Source of the DNA: Herminiimonas sp. | Lineage (GTDB): Bacteria > Pseudomonadota > Gammaproteobacteria > Burkholderiales > Burkholderiaceae_D | Assembly (NCBI GenBank): GCA_028292265.1 | Contig: JAQGMR010000013.1 | Location: 62,001-126,000, forward strand | Reading direction: 5' to 3' | DNA: 64,000 nucleotides | Part shown: in pieces, positions 51,768 to 61,536 of the stretch | Numbering within the stretch: the stretch's first letter is position 1 | Layout of the letters: every line of letters begins with the position of its first letter | The notes under the pieces: generated by a model | Told to the model about the DNA's origin: nothing | Database searches by the model: none | The model's input: only the letters and a program-made list of their open reading frames with translations | Position numbers and translations under genes: made by a program

Positions 51768-53080
51768 GCAATACAACGCGCCGCACGGTACTCAAAGCGG
51801 GCGGCACCCTGCTCCTCTCGATTCTTGTTCCTGGCGCCGCGCAGGCGGCGCAGATTCTCGCCGTGCGGGTGTGGCCGGCGGAGGACTACACGCGCGTCAC
51901 GCTCGAGAATGACAGCAACCTCAAGGCATCCCACTTCCTTGTCAAGAACCCGGAGCGAATGGTTGTCGACATCGAAGGTATCGATCTCAATCCGGCGCTC
52001 AAAAGCCTTGTCGCCAAAATCCAGTCCAACGACCCATACATTCGCCAGGTGCGCGTTGGCCAGAACCGGCCTGGTGTGGTGCGACTCGTCTTCGACCTGA
52101 AAGAAGAAGTCAAACCACAACTGTTCTCGCTGCCGCCGATCGGTGAATACCGTCATCGCCTCATATTCGATTTGTACCCGGTCAATCCACCTGACCCGAT
52201 TCTCGCGCTGATAGAAAAAGGACAATGGGCGCAAGACAAGCCGTCCGTCGAGAAGCCGTTTGAAACCAGGCCACCGGTTGCCGAAGCGCCGCCGGACTGG
52301 CAGCCGCGCTCGCGCGCATCAAGCCCAAAACTTTCCAAAGCCGAACCGAAGGAAGAGAGGCCGCAACTTACCCGCATGATCACCATCGCCCTGGACCCGG
52401 GCCATGGCGGGGAAGATCCGGGCGCCATCGGTGCGTCAGGCAGCCGCGAAAAAGATGTCGTACTGGCCATTGCACGGCGACTCAAGGGAATGATCGAGCA
52501 GCAACCCAACATGCGCGTGATGCTTACGCGCGACGCCGACTACTTCGTGCCGCTTAACGTGCGCGTGGAAAAAGCACGCAAGGTACAGGCCGACCTTTTC
52601 GTCTCGATCCACGCAGATGCCTTTGTCGAGCCCACGGCGCGCGGCTCATCGGTTTTTGCGCTCTCTGAAAAAGGCGCGAGCTCAACGGCTGCGCGCTGGC
52701 TCGCCAACAAGGAAAATTCCGCCGACCTGATTGGCGGCGTTAACCTTAAAGGACATGACCGGCAACTCGCGAGCGTGCTGCTAGACCTTTCGACCACGGC
52801 GCAGATCAGCGACAGCATCAAGCTGGCGAAAGCAGTGCTGGCAGAAATCGGCGGCATCAACCGCTTGCACAAGGGCGCGGTAGAGCAGGCCGGATTCGCG
52901 GTATTGAAGGCGCCGGATATCCCCAGCATTCTGGTGGAGACCGCTTTCATCTCCAATCCGGAAGAAGAGGCGCGGCTGACCGACAACCACTACCAGGACC
53001 AGATGGCGGAAGCGCTCATGAACGGCATCAAGAAGTACTTCTCCCGAAACCCGCCCCTGGCGCGCAACAAGCTGACCTAG
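51731..53080 (+). CDS. amiC: N-acetylmuramoyl-L-alanine amidase AmiC, Tat-exported
   Basis: 449 aa. The signal has a twin-arginine motif (TTRRTVLKAGG) and ends AAQAAQ. The AMIN domain (about 40-140, ILAVRVWPAEDYTRVTLENDS) targets the septum. The zinc amidase domain has the His of LDPGHGGEDPGAIG, the Glu in SREKD, HADAF and the final VETAFISN. It splits daughter-cell peptidoglycan. Coupled to tsaE by overlap, as in many proteobacteria. Confidence 0.95.
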   Translation: MPRSTALRSKSLGNTTRRTVLKAGGTLLLSILVPGAAQAAQILAVRVWPAEDYTRVTLENDSNLKASHFLVKNPERMVVDIEGIDLNPALKSLVAKIQSNDPYIRQVRVGQNRPGVVRLVFDLKEEVKPQLFSLPPIGEYRHRLIFDLYPVNPPDPILALIEKGQWAQDKPSVEKPFETRPPVAEAPPDWQPRSRASSPKLSKAEPKEERPQLTRMITIALDPGHGGEDPGAIGASGSREKDVVLAIARRLKGMIEQQPNMRVMLTRDADYFVPLNVRVEKARKVQADLFVSIHADAFVEPTARGSSVFALSEKGASSTAARWLANKENSADLIGGVNLKGHDRQLASVLLDLSTTAQISDSIKLAKAVLAEIGGINRLHKGAVEQAGFAVLKAPDIPSILVETAFISNPEEEARLTDNHYQDQMAEALMNGIKKYFSRNPPLARNKLT

Positions 53081-53084
53081 GCGC

Positions 53085-53160
53085 CAAGGCTGTAAAAGGC
53101 CACGCTGTAGAAGGCCTCGAATGAAAGGCCGCCCAGTAGAACGCCGTGCAGCACAACGCC
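53085..53160. repeat. Degenerate 14-15-bp repeats between amiC and dedA
   Basis: CGCTGTAGAAGGCCT, CGAATGAAAGGCCG, CCCAGTAGAACGCCG and TGCAGCACAACGCCG follow one another. They fill the short space between two convergent genes. Confidence 0.55.
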
Positions 53161-53181
53161 GCGCCGACTCCTGGAGAGTCC

Positions 53182-53826
53182 CTAGGCCCCCTGTTTTTTC
53201 GCAAACAGTTTCCAGACCCCGCCGAGCAATAGCGGCACCACGGCCGCAGCCACGCCGAGCAGCACAATCGTGTTCAAGTGGTCACGAATGACCGGAATAT
53301 TGCCAAAAAAGTAGCCCGCGGCTACGAGGCCAGCCACCCACAGAACTGCACCAGTGATATTGAAAAGCTGGAAGCGGGCGAAGCTCATGTCCGATACGCC
53401 GGCCACAAAAGGGGCGAAGGTGCGCACGATCGGCACGAAGCGCGCGAGGATGATGGTCTTTCCGCCGTGCCGCTCGTAAAAGGCGTGCGTTTTCTTCAAC
53501 GCGGCCTGGTCTATCCAACGGTAGTCGTGTGTAAAAACGCGATGCCCGATTGCGTTGCCAATCCAGTAGTTAACGGTATTGCCAAGTATGGCCGCGGCCA
53601 TCAGCAAGGCCGTAAGTATCCAGACATTCATCTGACCCGTTGCGCAGAACGCACCGCCGATGAAGAGCAGCGTATCGCCGGGCAGAAAAGGCACGACCAC
53701 AAGGCCGGTTTCAGCAAACACGATTGCCGACAGCACTGCATACACCATGGTGCCGTACTGCGAAATCACGGCGCCAAGGGACTTGTCGACATGAAGAATC
53801 AAGTCGACGAATTGCATGAAATTCAT
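53182..53826 (-). CDS. DedA-family inner-membrane protein
   Basis: 214 aa with about five membrane spans. The family motifs are present: ETGLVVVPFLPGDTLLFIGGAFC, NYWIGNAIGHRVF, FYERHGGKTIILARFVPIVRTFAPFVAGVS with the conserved Arg residues, and FQLFNITGAVLWV. DedA proteins flip or transport lipids such as undecaprenyl phosphate. It converges with amiC. Confidence 0.93.
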   Translation of the reverse strand: MNFMQFVDLILHVDKSLGAVISQYGTMVYAVLSAIVFAETGLVVVPFLPGDTLLFIGGAFCATGQMNVWILTALLMAAAILGNTVNYWIGNAIGHRVFTHDYRWIDQAALKKTHAFYERHGGKTIILARFVPIVRTFAPFVAGVSDMSFARFQLFNITGAVLWVAGLVAAGYFFGNIPVIRDHLNTIVLLGVAAAVVPLLLGGVWKLFAKKQGA

Positions 53827-53988
53827 TGGATTCCTGAACGCGTTTAAGTAGGTTTTCCGCGCGAGGCGGCGCAGGCCCGAACCGGCAAGATTGCCGCGGA
53901 ATCATACACCAGCAAACTGCACCGGCAACCAAATGGTGCGACGGTTTTGTTCCGGGCAGAAGGAGGACCAGACGCTATAATCTGCCGC

Positions 53989-55875
53989 ATGAATTCTCTC
54001 GCCACCGATCCGTCCGGCATTAATCCGCTACTCACCATGCCGCGGCCGATCCAGGCTCTGCCCGACCAACTGATTTCCCAGATCGCGGCGGGCGAGGTAA
54101 TAGAGCGGCCGTCCGCGGTCGTCAAGGAGTTGCTGGAGAACGCGCTTGATGCCGGTGCGACACAGATCAACGTCCGATTGGAGCAAGGCGGCGTCAAGCG
54201 CATTGCGATTGTCGACAACGGCCGTGGCATTCCACCAGACCAAATGCCGCTGGCGCTGGCCCGCCATGCGACCTCGAAGATCGCCACGCTGAACGATCTG
54301 GAAAGCGTGCTGACGCTTGGATTTCGCGGCGAGGCGCTGGCCTCTATCGCGTCAGTGGCGCAACTCACGCTCACCTCACGCACTGCTGAAGAGGCTCATG
54401 CCTGGGAAATGTCGGGCGCGTCAGCTTCCATCGCGCCAATTCCGGCGTCCGGCGCGCAGGGCACAACGGTCGACGTCAGCGACTTGTATTTCAATACCCC
54501 CGCGCGGCGCAAATTCCTTAAAACGGAGCAAACGGAATTCGGCCATTGCGCTGAAGTCGTACGACGCATTGCGCTGGCCCGGCCAGACGTTTCCTTCTCG
54601 CTGTCGCACAACGGCAAGACGGTGGACCACTGGAACGTTGCGGATATCGCAAAGCGCAGCAGCCATATCCTGGGTAACGAATTCAGCGCTGCACGCCTTT
54701 ACGTGGAAGAGGCTGCGGGGCCCCTGCGGCTGTCGGGCTTCGTCGGGCTGCCCACCGCTTCTCGCGTGCGCGCTGACTGCCAGTATTTTTATGTGAACGG
54801 CCGCTTCGTGCGCGACAAGCTGCTTACGCATGCGGTGCGCGCGGCCTACCAGGACGTGCTGCACGGCGACCGCTATCCCTCCTACGTAATACGGCTGGAC
54901 CTGGACCCGACGCTGGTTGATGTGAACGTGCATCCGTCCAAGATCGAGGTGCGCTTCCGGGACAGTCGCGGCGTGCATCAATTCGTGTTCCATGCGGTCA
55001 GCCGCGCGCTTGCGCAAACCTCTGCCACGGCACACGGCGCAGCGCCAGCGCCGGTGCCGGCGAATCCGGGCGCCCTGCCGTGGATGCGTACGCCGCAGCA
55101 GGCGACGTTTGCGTCGCAGTTCGCTCCTTCCACCGGGAGTGCGCATGGCGTTGCGCAGGATCTTGCCAGCTATGGCGCCCTGTTTTCCGGGATGCGTGCC
55201 GACCCGGCCGAGAGCGGTAATCTCTATCGTGACGCAAACGCGCGGACCGGCGGCACAACGCCATGGATTGCAACCGGCGCAGAGCAAGATGAGCATCCGC
55301 TAGGCTTCGCCCTGGCGCAACTCCACGGCATATTCGTGCTGGCCCAGAACACGCGAGGGCTTGTGTTGGTCGACATGCACGCGGCGCATGAACGTATTCT
55401 TTACGAAGAGTTCAAGGGTGCGCTGGACGCTGATGCGGTACAGGTGCAACCTCTGCTGATACCTGTCACCTTCCATGCGGACCCTATCGAGACGGGCACG
55501 GTGGAAGAGCACCCGGAGGTGTTGCGATCGCTCGGGTTTGACATCACGGTGTTGTCGCCGACGACGCTCGCGGTGCGCGCCGTGCCAGCCTTGCTAAAAA
55601 ATGCCGACGCCCAGAATCTGGCGCGTGACGTCCTGCGCGATGTGCGTGAATTTGGCGGCTCGCGGGTCCTGCTGGAACGACGCAACGAAATGCTCGGTAC
55701 GCTGGCCTGCCACACGGCGGTGCGCGCGAACCGCAACCTCACAATTCCAGAAATGAATGCCCTGTTGCGCCAAATGGAAATGACAGAGCGCGCCGACCAG
55801 TGCAACCATGGCCGCCCAACGTGGGTGCAGCTTGCCCTTACGGATCTCGACCGGCTGTTTTTGCGTGGACAGTAA
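53989..55875 (+). CDS. mutL: DNA mismatch repair protein MutL
   Basis: 628 aa from the ATG at 53989. The GHKL ATPase part has ELLENALDAGATQI, IVDNGRGIPPDQM and GFRGEALASI. The C-terminal domain has DMHAAHERILYEE (the DxHAx2Ex4E endonuclease motif), ACHTAVRAN and CNHGRPTW, so it should be a nicking MutL unlike the E. coli one. A TATAAT at 53976-53981 ends only 7 bp before the ATG, so either transcription is nearly leaderless or translation starts at the in-frame ATG at 54037. Confidence 0.95.
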   Translation: MNSLATDPSGINPLLTMPRPIQALPDQLISQIAAGEVIERPSAVVKELLENALDAGATQINVRLEQGGVKRIAIVDNGRGIPPDQMPLALARHATSKIATLNDLESVLTLGFRGEALASIASVAQLTLTSRTAEEAHAWEMSGASASIAPIPASGAQGTTVDVSDLYFNTPARRKFLKTEQTEFGHCAEVVRRIALARPDVSFSLSHNGKTVDHWNVADIAKRSSHILGNEFSAARLYVEEAAGPLRLSGFVGLPTASRVRADCQYFYVNGRFVRDKLLTHAVRAAYQDVLHGDRYPSYVIRLDLDPTLVDVNVHPSKIEVRFRDSRGVHQFVFHAVSRALAQTSATAHGAAPAPVPANPGALPWMRTPQQATFASQFAPSTGSAHGVAQDLASYGALFSGMRADPAESGNLYRDANARTGGTTPWIATGAEQDEHPLGFALAQLHGIFVLAQNTRGLVLVDMHAAHERILYEEFKGALDADAVQVQPLLIPVTFHADPIETGTVEEHPEVLRSLGFDITVLSPTTLAVRAVPALLKNADAQNLARDVLRDVREFGGSRVLLERRNEMLGTLACHTAVRANRNLTIPEMNALLRQMEMTERADQCNHGRPTWVQLALTDLDRLFLRGQ

Positions 55876-56148
55876 GGCGGATTGCAAGGGCGGCGTGGCG
55901 CGGCGGCCTGCCGGCTTGGCTGCTATGGGCCGGCGATGCTTTGCCTGGTTTACCGGCGTGGCCGCAATGGACCTGCGAGGCATGGATGGCCCCGCTTGCG
56001 CGCCCACCATCGATTCATCAGGTATGGCGCGCCTGGCTTGCGCCGGCTTTACTGAATTGCAGGGATTTGCAAGAAGGCCTGGCATGACACGCGTGGACCA
56101 GCTACGCATACCCACAACGGCGACGCGGACCCATTGCTGGCTTCCCGC

Positions 56149-57363
56149 ATGAGCCTCCACACCCGCCCCTTGCCGCAGTTCGCACATGCGCCGCTGCTGC
56201 CGTTGATCGCGGCCTTCCTCATGATGCAACCGCTCTCCACCGACCTGTACCTCGCGTCGCTGCCGAGCCTTGCCAGCGTATTCAATGTGCCGGCCTCGAC
56301 GGTGCAACTCACCCTGTCGCTTTTCGTGATCGGGTTCGGCTCGGCACAACTCATCATTGGCCCGCTGTCGGATCGCTTCGGTCGCCGGCCGGTCCTGCTG
56401 CTGGGGCTGTCGACCTATGTTGTCGGCACTGTTCTTTGCGGCCTCGCGCCATCCATAGAATTGTTGATCGCAGCCCGTTTCCTGCAGGCGCTTGGCTGCT
56501 GTTCGGCGGTCATCATGGCGCGTGCCATCGTGCGAGACGCCTATGAAGCCGAGCAAAGCGTTCGCCTGATTGCGCGCGCCAGCACATGGTTGTCGCTCGC
56601 GCCGCTGCTGGGGCCCATCCTCGGGTCGTATCTGCAGGTGAGCTTCGGCTGGCGCGCCGCCTTCGTCGCGCTCTCCGTTTTTTCGGCAACACTGCTGCTG
56701 ATGACCTTTTTGCGCCTGCCTGAAACCAATGCGCACAAGGACCCGCGCGCGACTGATCCGCGCGGTTTGCTGGCCAATTACCGGATCGTGCTCGGCGCGC
56801 GCGAATTCTGGGCTTACGCCTTGCCGTCCGCCTTGTCGTATGGCGCGATTTTCGCGTTCATTTCCGGTGCTTCCATCGTGCTGATCCGCGCGTTGATGGT
56901 GCCCACCGTGTGGTTTGGTTACTGCTTCGCCTTCGGCGTTTCTGGCTACCTGGTGGGCACCATCGTGTGCCGCCGACTGCTGCCACGTGTTGGAATTGTG
57001 CGGGCCTTCCATCTCGGCACCGGGCTTTCATTGTTCGCGGGCGCGGTGTTCCTGGTTTGCGTCGCGGCCGGCGTCGTGCATTGGTGGCTCATGCTCGCAG
57101 CAATGTTCCTCACCATGCTGGCGCATGGCATCAATTTCCCCATTGGGCAGTCCGGTTCGGTTTCGCCGTTCCCAAAGCAGGCCGGCACTGCGGCCGGCTT
57201 GATGGGCGCCCTTTCGATGCTGGTTGCCTTCATCGTTGGCAGCGTCGTCGGCGGCACCCACAATGGCACGCTTTATCCCCTGGCCTTTATCGCCTGCACG
57301 CTGGGCCTGCTGATCTTTTTGTCGGCGCGGGTTTTCTCTGCACTGCGGACCGAAGCCGCATGA
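56149..57363 (+). CDS. Bcr/CflA-type MFS multidrug exporter
   Basis: 404 aa with twelve membrane spans, from the ATG at 56149. Family strings: [51 protein letters not shown] and [17 protein letters not shown]. It exports small hydrophobic drugs by proton antiport. The stop overlaps the miaA start by 4 bp. The 273 bp between mutL and this gene hold nothing recognisable. Confidence 0.92.
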   Translation: MSLHTRPLPQFAHAPLLPLIAAFLMMQPLSTDLYLASLPSLASVFNVPASTVQLTLSLFVIGFGSAQLIIGPLSDRFGRRPVLLLGLSTYVVGTVLCGLAPSIELLIAARFLQALGCCSAVIMARAIVRDAYEAEQSVRLIARASTWLSLAPLLGPILGSYLQVSFGWRAAFVALSVFSATLLLMTFLRLPETNAHKDPRATDPRGLLANYRIVLGAREFWAYALPSALSYGAIFAFISGASIVLIRALMVPTVWFGYCFAFGVSGYLVGTIVCRRLLPRVGIVRAFHLGTGLSLFAGAVFLVCVAAGVVHWWLMLAAMFLTMLAHGINFPIGQSGSVSPFPKQAGTAAGLMGALSMLVAFIVGSVVGGTHNGTLYPLAFIACTLGLLIFLSARVFSALRTEAA

Positions 57364-58331
57364 ACGCGCCCGGAAATAAAAAGCTGCCGCTGGCGGTCGC
57401 CATCATGGGACCGACGGCCTCCGGCAAGACAGCCATCGCACTGGAGATCGCCGCGCGCATGCCGGTTGAAATCATCTCGGTGGACTCAGCTTTGGTGTAC
57501 CGCGGAATGGATATTGGTACCGCCAAGCCGACGTTGCGTGAGCGCTCGCTCGCGCCGCATCACCTTATAGACATCGTCGACCCCGCAGAGTCCTATTCCG
57601 TCATGCAGTTCCGCCGCGCGGCCTTGAAGCTGGTGGAGGACATCGCCGAGCGCGGCCGCCTTCCCGTCCTGGTGGGTGGCACCATGCTCTACTTCAAGGC
57701 GCTGCGCGACGGGCTGGACGTGCTGCCGGAAGCAGATCCGGCCCTGCGCGCCGCGCTGGAAGCACAGGCCGTGGAGTCCGGCATGGCGTTCATGCATGCA
57801 AGGCTTGGCGGGCTCGACCCCATCACAGCAGCGAGACTGGAGCCAAATGACAGCCAGCGCATCCTGCGCGCGCTGGAGATTATCGAACTCACCGGGGTAC
57901 CGATGTCGCAATTGCTAGCGCAGGCACCGAGGCCGGTATTGCCCTTCCGGCTGCTGCCAATTGCGCTGGAGCCCTCGAACCGGGCTGTGCTGCACGAGCG
58001 CATCGCACGCCGCTTCGATGCCATGCTGGCCGCACCGGACGACAGTGAGGCAGGCCTGATCGGCGAAGTGCGCCGGTTGAGGCAGCGCGGCGACCTTCAC
58101 CCGGGACTGCCCTCCATGCGCTGCGTAGGGTACCGACAGGCATGGGCCTATCTCGACGGCGAGTTCGACCGTGGCGTGCTGCGCGAAAAAGGGATCGCGG
58201 CGACCCGCCAGCTAGCGAAGCGGCAACTTACCTGGTTGCGGGGCATGCCCGACCGCATAGTAGTCGACTGCCTCGCCCCAGACGCGCCTGAACGCGTCCT
58301 TGAGGCAATGGCACAAGAGATTCCGGGTTGA
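57360..58331 (+). CDS. miaA: tRNA dimethylallyltransferase MiaA
   Basis: 323 aa. It makes i6A37 in UNN-decoding tRNAs. Walker [33 protein letters not shown], the [16 protein letters not shown] stretch, [10 protein letters not shown] and [10 protein letters not shown] are typical. Its ATG overlaps the exporter stop (ATGA). Start chosen by that overlap; the longer frame from 56910 belongs to the exporter region. Confidence 0.95.
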   Translation: MNAPGNKKLPLAVAIMGPTASGKTAIALEIAARMPVEIISVDSALVYRGMDIGTAKPTLRERSLAPHHLIDIVDPAESYSVMQFRRAALKLVEDIAERGRLPVLVGGTMLYFKALRDGLDVLPEADPALRAALEAQAVESGMAFMHARLGGLDPITAARLEPNDSQRILRALEIIELTGVPMSQLLAQAPRPVLPFRLLPIALEPSNRAVLHERIARRFDAMLAAPDDSEAGLIGEVRRLRQRGDLHPGLPSMRCVGYRQAWAYLDGEFDRGVLREKGIAATRQLAKRQLTWLRGMPDRIVVDCLAPDAPERVLEAMAQEIPG

Positions 58332-58368
58332 CACTTCCACGCGTTGCCGCGATAATTTCGGGCTTCCC

Positions 58369-58445
58369 GGTGATATAGCTCAGTTGGTTAGAGCACAGCA
58401 CTCATAATGCTGGGGTCGGTGGTTCAAGTCCACCTATCACCACCA
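58369..58445 (+). tRNA. tRNA-Met(CAT), elongator
   Basis: 77 nt with encoded CCA. Acceptor GGTGATA/TATCACC, anticodon loop CTCATAA, T-arm GGTGG-TTCAAGT-CCACC. The acceptor lacks the C4-G69/C5-G68 pairs of tRNA-Ile2, so elongator Met is favoured over Ile2; it also lacks the initiator C1xA72 mismatch. Confidence 0.95.
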
Positions 58446-58520
58446 AGGTCATGTTCGGCAGCGTTCACCGACGTACAAAAACCCGCATATCTCCAAGTGA
58501 GACTGCGGGTTTTTTGTTGC
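58438..58520. repeat. tRNA-Met tail and terminator, copy 1
   Basis: 83 bp that start 8 bases before the tRNA end and include the terminator. It aligns without gaps to 59955-60037 with about 14 mismatches. The two copies flank the PEP-CTERM gene. Confidence 0.8.
58484..58516 (+). terminator. tRNA-Met terminator
   Basis: AACCCGCA pairs with TGCGGGTT, followed by a T-run. Confidence 0.85.
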
Positions 58521-59072
58521 TCTCAAGGTGTATTGCCGCTCGTCGGCATCTTCGCGTTGTGCATCCGTACCTTGATCTATGGATGCGACGACTCGGGAGC
58601 AGTAGGCGCCCTTCACACCTCCTGCTGCATCATTTGAAGTCCCTCTGCGATGTTCTTGCGTTTCCGAAACCTGAAAGAATTCCGGGCGCTCGGGTAATCC
58701 ACCCATTCGCTTTAAATGAAGCGTGCCGCGAAGTGCTATCCGATTTTTTGGCGAATGGCCAAAGCCGCTTCACCAGTTCTCGCCGTCTTCATTGCGAGAA
58801 ATCGGATACGCGAAAATTGGCCCCCTCCGGACGCGCGCTGAGTAAGAGCGCCACCTGTCGAATTTCTTGACACTTGTCCGACACCGCCTCCAGCAAAACT
58901 CATTGCGAATTACGATAATTCATTGATATCAAAGCGATCTGGTAGATCGTTTAAACCGGGGCATGAGAAATGCTTCTGTTGCTTCTGGTCATAAACGAGC
59001 GAAACTCAGAAGAGTGTTTTCGAGATGACCTTGTCGCGGCCATCACTACTAACCTAACGAGGGGATCGAATA
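58521..59072. other. Non-coding stretch before the PEP-CTERM gene
   Basis: No gene is supported. It holds TTGACA at 58867-58872 and GATAAT near 58914 as possible promoter parts, with unsuitable spacing. Short open frames here have no ribosome sites. Confidence 0.4.
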
Positions 59073-59909
59073 ATGAAGAAGATATTTGGCCTGGTGGCCG
59101 TGACGATCAGTATGCTGATTGCGAACTCTACGCATGCGGCGCCGCTCTACTTCAATGGCTTTGAAACCAACATTGCAGGATGGGATGCGTTCGGGGGCAG
59201 CTACGATGCAACGCGCGTCGCTTCTGGAACAAACTTTATCTCGTCAGCCGACGGATCATTCCATGCCCAAAGTTCTGGCGGAACGACCGGCGCGCACGGG
59301 TCTGCGACCGACTTTGGCGGATATAATTTTGGCGCCGGCGAGGTGCATACGGCTTTTCAGGAATATACGACTTCACTGGACATTTACCTTGATGTCGCTG
59401 GGGGCTGGGCTAATGACACCCGTTTTGACTACACTACAGCCATCAGCAATTCGGCCGGGGCATTTTTGCGCGACTTCGTGTTTAATGCTGGCTTCTACAA
59501 CGATGCAACCGGCCCGGGGACAGGCAACCGGTTCGTGATCAGTGCCAGCAACAACGCGGGCCGGAGTGGCGCCTTTCCAAAGAACACCAATGCGATATCG
59601 ATTTCGAACAGCGGCTGGTACACGTTCTCTGAACGTTTCTACGAGAACGCCGGTGTACTAAACGTCGACCTTGGCATCTTCACCGCTGCAGATATTTTGG
59701 TAAACCAGTGGACACTCGGCAGTGACCCCATCTTGGGGGTCGGGGGAAACCAGTACGGCTGGATTGCACGCAACGAATTCGGCGTACTTGCTATAGACAA
59801 CTCGGAACTGAGGACTGCGGGCGCGGCAGCGGTTCCCGAACCTGTAAGCCTATTCCTAATGGGCATTGGCATGCTCGGTTTGCTCACTGTGAGCCGCAAA
59901 CGTACCTGA
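59073..59909 (+). CDS. PEP-CTERM sorting domain protein
   Basis: 278 aa secreted protein. Signal peptide MKKIFGLVAVTISMLIANSTHAA. The C-terminal sorting tail is complete: VPEPVSLFLMGIGMLGLLTVSRKRT, i.e. the PEP motif, a hydrophobic span and a basic end, which exosortase recognises. The body is Gly/Ser/Thr-rich beta-type (concanavalin-like in appearance) with no known domain. GAGGGG before the ATG is a good ribosome site. Such proteins usually accompany exopolysaccharide production; the exosortase is not in the window. It lies between two copies of the tRNA-Met tail. Confidence 0.92.
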   Translation: MKKIFGLVAVTISMLIANSTHAAPLYFNGFETNIAGWDAFGGSYDATRVASGTNFISSADGSFHAQSSGGTTGAHGSATDFGGYNFGAGEVHTAFQEYTTSLDIYLDVAGGWANDTRFDYTTAISNSAGAFLRDFVFNAGFYNDATGPGTGNRFVISASNNAGRSGAFPKNTNAISISNSGWYTFSERFYENAGVLNVDLGIFTAADILVNQWTLGSDPILGVGGNQYGWIARNEFGVLAIDNSELRTAGAAAVPEPVSLFLMGIGMLGLLTVSRKRT

Positions 59910-59954
59910 ACGCCAGCCGGCTCTCCTGTAGCTAAGCCGCAATGGCCCGGCAAG

Positions 59955-60037
59955 CACCACCAAGGACATGTTCGAACGCGTTCGCCGGCGTACAGAAACC
60001 CGCGGTTCTCCCAGCGAGGCTGCGGGTTTCTTGTTGC
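59955..60037. repeat. tRNA-Met tail and terminator, copy 2
   Basis: 83 bp matching 58438-58520 (about 83 % by hand). It includes the last 8 tRNA bases and the hairpin AAACCCGC...GCGGGTTT (terminator for the PEP-CTERM gene). The tRNA body is absent. The stretch from here to 60420 shows no gene. Confidence 0.8.
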
Positions 60038-60420
60038 CTGAATTCGCGATGCCGCTTACGGACATAACGGTCAAAAAAGGAATTGATTTTAGGTCCGTCG
60101 CATGACGCCGGCTGCGTCGATACCTCAAAATACTGAGCGCCTTATTCATCAAAAAAGCACGTCAGCCGGCCAGCCGCTGGTCAATGGAAGACTGCGTCGG
60201 ACCATGCGGTGAAATTTGTCCAAACGTGAAGTCAGTGAACAGGAGCGCGACTTGAAACGGCCGGATAACCGATTTCCTGTCCCGTGCGGCGCCAAGGGGA
60301 GTATCGTGCAAACATCCCGTGTTCCTCCTTGCAAACTCTTTCTGAAGCTGGCACCACGGACTTCCGGCGAAAGTAATCTGACGCCATTCCCGTACAGGTC
60401 CATTTTTGGGAGCAAATAGT

Positions 60421-60795
60421 TTGGAAAACTCCGCAGACCAAGTGCGCGCCGAGGTGATTGGTGGCGTAATTTTCATCCGCACACATGGGCATATTTCAGA
60501 AGATGTTGTCCAGCAGCGCCACAGTCTTATGCTTCGGTCCTTCGACGCGACCGGCTTCAAAAACATTTTGTTTGACGCTCGTTCCGCAGAGTGCCCAAGC
60601 GATGCAGCGAGCCGTCTGCAAAAGACCCTGAACGCCCAATTCGTAGAGCGCGATCTCCGGTTGGCAGTGGTCGTGTCGGATTCCCCGATGGCTTATAAGG
60701 CCAGACAAACGTTTTTCGGCCTGCACCACCGTGTTTTCTATGACGACGTGGCGTCCGCGGCTAAATGGCTGCAAGAATCAGGAGATTCGGACTGA
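60421..60795 (+). CDS. STAS/SpoIIAA-like protein of unknown function
   Basis: 124 aa starting at the TTG at 60421, with GGGAG eight bases upstream; another TTG lies at 60406. The pattern EVIGGVIFIRTHGHISEDVV...SFDATGFKNILFDARSAE...LAVVVSDSPMAYKARQTFFGLHHRVFYDDVASAAKWL is the alternating beta-alpha arrangement of SpoIIAA/STAS-like proteins that sense or relay signals in the cytoplasm. No phosphorylatable serine is obvious. No partner kinase nearby. Confidence 0.6.
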   Translation: MENSADQVRAEVIGGVIFIRTHGHISEDVVQQRHSLMLRSFDATGFKNILFDARSAECPSDAASRLQKTLNAQFVERDLRLAVVVSDSPMAYKARQTFFGLHHRVFYDDVASAAKWLQESGDSD

Positions 60796-61340
60796 CGAAA
60801 ATTTCGCTGCTGGGCCAGCCCAGCGGTTGCTGCACTCGCCAGTGGACCGCCGTTGCGTAGCCTCCGATGAATGCGCTTGCAGGGTTTCTACATAGTTGGT
60901 TCGGCCGAATCCCGTTTGCCACAGGATTACCTAGCGTCGATCGGACGACAACAATTGCGGTTGTGCTGAGCTTGCCGATTCGAGGAATGTTGGCACGCCA
61001 CATCGCAATGTCGGAACGCGCGGCGATGGCCTCAATCTGTTTGGCCGACTGCGCAATCTTCATTTTCTTTCGCTCCTCCGAACGTCACGTTTCGGTTCGC
61101 GAAGTAAGCGATTCTGCTTCAACAAAAGGCATTCAGGCAGAGCTGCCCGAATTCCTTTGTCGTCTTCGAATCGCCTCGGCAGAAAACAAACTTGGCAAAT
61201 CCCGCCGGCACGTCAACGCTGTAGGGTGGCTTCCGGGAGAGGCGCACTATATCGTTTTCACGTTATCGGCCTCGTAGCGCCGGAGCTATGCCATAGACTG
61301 CTTTCGCAGAGATTTTTCCTGAACACGGGTCTAGCTCGAT
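60796..61340. other. Gene-poor stretch upstream of the antitoxin remnant
   Basis: A minus-strand frame 60761-61063 starts at an ATG with GGAGGAG nine bases upstream (MKIAQSAKQIEAIAARS), but it overlaps the STAS-like gene and shows no family, so I do not call it a gene. No other feature seen. Confidence 0.3.
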
Positions 61341-61342
61341 AA

Positions 61343-61489
61343 ATTGGCTCGCAAGGCGTTGTGTCCGGAATACTGAATGGCAAAAGGGATCTCAACGAGC
61401 CGCAAATCAGGGCGCTCGCCGAGCGGTTTAGCGTCCCGCCAGACGTCTTCATCCAAGGCCTCAAAATGACGAGGCCTGCTGAAATCTGA
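61343..61489 (+). pseudogene. HigA-type (COG5499-like) antitoxin remnant
   Basis: The frame after a stop at 61340-61342 reads IGSQGVVSGILNGKRDLN, then EPQIRALAERFSVPPDVFI and a stop at 61489. This matches the recognition helix and C-terminus of HigA-family antitoxins (IGSxGxVSEVLNxKRxLS...I..L....GIPADVLI). The first two thirds, including the start, are missing and no toxin gene is beside it. A decayed toxin-antitoxin locus. Confidence 0.6.
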
Positions 61490-61536
61490 GCAGGCCGCGC
61501 TGCAGTCCTTCAAGGATTCCCACGAACGCCCATCAA

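Noticed and set aside
55594-57012. 472-codon minus-strand frame opposite mutL end and the exporter
   Set aside because: Low-complexity Gln/Arg/Gly shadow; both plus-strand genes are clear.
56910-57359. Long frame upstream of miaA that would give a 473-aa protein
   Set aside because: It is the other frame of the Bcr/CflA exporter; the exporter has the domain and an ATGA overlap sets the miaA start at 57360.
60867-61277. 136-codon plus-strand frame and 100-codon minus-strand frame in the same place
   Set aside because: No family match or conserved pattern; the minus frame has a good ribosome site but overlaps the STAS-like gene, so evidence is not enough.
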